Made by a program: the position numbers and the translations under genes
Origin: a candidate division TA06 bacterium
GTDB lineage: Bacteria > Hydrothermota > DG-26 > E44-bin18 > JADFOU01
DNA length: 12,603 bases
Assembly: GCA_022562655.1 (NCBI GenBank)
Contig: JADFOU010000030.1
Coordinates: 1-12,603 of the forward strand
Direction of reading: 5' to 3'
The notes under the pieces: model-generated
What the model was told of the DNA's origin: nothing
What the model saw: only the letters and a program-made list of their open reading frames with translations
Databases searched by the model: none
Part shown: positions 11,811 through 12,603 of the stretch, one piece after another
How positions within the stretch are numbered: position 1 is the first letter of the stretch
Layout: every line of letters starts with the position of its first letter

Positions 11811-11875
11811 CAGCGGATTGAGAACCAGTGGCAATAGCAGTCGGCAGTTGCAGTATATCAGCGGATTAAATCCGC
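11811..11875. repeat. AGCGGATT and GCAGT repeat words with small palindrome
   Basis: The gap holds CAGCGGATTG (11811-11820), a GCAGT block (11825-11854, including GGCAGTTGCAGT as at 7384, 7488 and 9330), and GCGGATTAAATCCGC (11861-11875), a perfect palindrome of the AATCCGC word seen before the carboxylase gene. Two repeat families are thus interleaved in one short gap. Confidence 0.8.
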
Positions 11876-11896
11876 ATAGGAATTGAGCAAGTTCTT

Positions 11897-12603
11897 ATGA
11901 CCAAATATATTCTCTTCACCTTCATTCTTCTCTCACTCATGGCTGGCATCTCATGGGGTCAGGGGACGATCATCAATGAATCCTTCTTCAGCCCAGCCCT
12001 GGGAATGACCCGAAATGTGACCCTCTATCTTCCGGAAGTATATTTTACCGATACGACCACATCTTACCCTGTCGTCTATTTTCTTCATGGTTTTGGGGAA
12101 ACCAATACCAGTTATTCCGAGATGTATCCTGTTCTGGACTCCCTCATGGATGATGGGACGATCTGTCCTATGATCGTGGTGAAGCCGGATGGAAGCTCCT
12201 CCCCCTATATTGGGAGTTTTTACACCAATTCTGAGTTAAACGGGGATTATGAGGATTATATTGTGGACGATTTAGTCGCCTATATAGATCTAACCTATCG
12301 GACTCTTGCTGAGCAGAGGTATCGGGGGATCAGCGGCCATTCCATGGGGGGATATGGAACGATGAAACTGGCGATGAAACACTCAGACGAGTTCTCCTCC
12401 CTCACCTGCCACAGCGGTCCCATCAAATTCGACCGCTTTCCGGACCTCATCCCCGATATTTTAGCAGAGAGGAACCCTGGGGAACCCTTGCAACCCTGGA
12501 ATGGTCCCTTGACCCTGATGTTCTTTGCTATGTCTGGTGCCTTCACCCCGAACCTCTCCAACCCCCCCTTTTGGGTAGATCTTCCCCTTGACACCCTTGG
12601 CAA
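11897..12603 (+). CDS. Secreted putative esterase (alpha/beta hydrolase), 3' end outside the window
   Basis: The frame is open from ATG 11897 to the window edge (235 codons seen). It begins M-T-K-Y-I-L-F-T-F-I-L-L-S-L-M-A-G-I-S-W-G, a Sec signal peptide probably cut near residue 20-22. The mature part matches the esterase D/feruloyl esterase/antigen 85 type family (PF00756): V-T-L-Y-L-P (41-46), P-V-V-Y-F-L-H-G-F-G (58-67) with the oxyanion region, and nucleophile Ser149 in I-S-G-H-S-M-G-G-Y-G-T. The catalytic Asp and His would lie beyond the window. It acts outside the cytoplasm on ester-linked substrates that cannot be named. The ribosome binding site is weak (AGGAATTGAG, spaced too far). 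Confidence 0.88.
   Translation, partial: MTKYILFTFILLSLMAGISWGQGTIINESFFSPALGMTRNVTLYLPEVYFTDTTTSYPVVYFLHGFGETNTSYSEMYPVLDSLMDDGTICPMIVVKPDGSSSPYIGSFYTNSELNGDYEDYIVDDLVAYIDLTYRTLAEQRYRGISGHSMGGYGTMKLAMKHSDEFSSLTCHSGPIKFDRFPDLIPDILAERNPGEPLQPWNGPLTLMFFAMSGAFTPNLSNPPFWVDLPLDTLG

Overview
The window is bacterial. All 12 convincing protein genes lie on the + strand, nearly all housekeeping or acyl-CoA metabolism, with bacterial-type ribosome binding sites (AGGAGG) in front of several. GC content is about one half in most genes; one gene (4570-5550) is clearly AT-rich. The short gaps between genes are filled with several families of short repeated words and small palindromes. I associate that style with uncultivated candidate-phylum genomes, but nothing here fixes the phylum. 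The secreted esterase, the SIMPL protein and the pilin-like protein suggest a bacterium with an active secretion/envelope programme.

Layout. 1-530: gene remnants, namely a C-terminal piece of a class II fructose-1,6-bisphosphatase (GlpX) and a frameshifted C-terminal piece of a short-chain dehydrogenase. 548-2711: an amidohydrolase-2 family protein that lacks several metal ligands, an enoyl-CoA hydratase resembling methylglutaconyl-CoA hydratase, and a YbgC-type acyl-CoA thioesterase. 2713-2935: a repeat array running into the next start codon. 2936-6106: an acyl-CoA carboxylase alpha subunit in two pieces, biotin carboxylase plus the start of the BT domain, then the rest of the BT domain plus the biotin carrier. 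An AT-rich FkbM-type methyltransferase gene lies between the pieces. 6194-7378: acetyl-CoA acetyltransferase. 7558-9220: a secreted SIMPL (DUF541) protein and a branched-chain amino acid aminotransferase. 9448-11272: rpiB and glyA, a gene pair often seen together. 11253-12603: a membrane-anchored pilin-like protein overlapping the glyA end, and a secreted putative esterase cut by the window end.

How the genes may work together. Aminotransferase, biotin-dependent carboxylase, methylglutaconyl-CoA hydratase-like enzyme and thiolase are all steps found in leucine breakdown, and the thioesterase and thiolase also fit general acyl-CoA turnover. This is inference: the carboxyltransferase beta subunit, isovaleryl-CoA dehydrogenase and HMG-CoA lyase are not in the window.

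Most worth a second look: (1) the carboxylase alpha subunit split inside its BT domain by a foreign-looking methyltransferase gene; (2) an identical 26-bp heptanucleotide repeat inserted into both carboxylase pieces. Because 7 is not a multiple of 3, the repeat encodes the same stop-free peptide cycle in every frame. (3) Repeat words replace the expected ribosome binding site in front of three genes.
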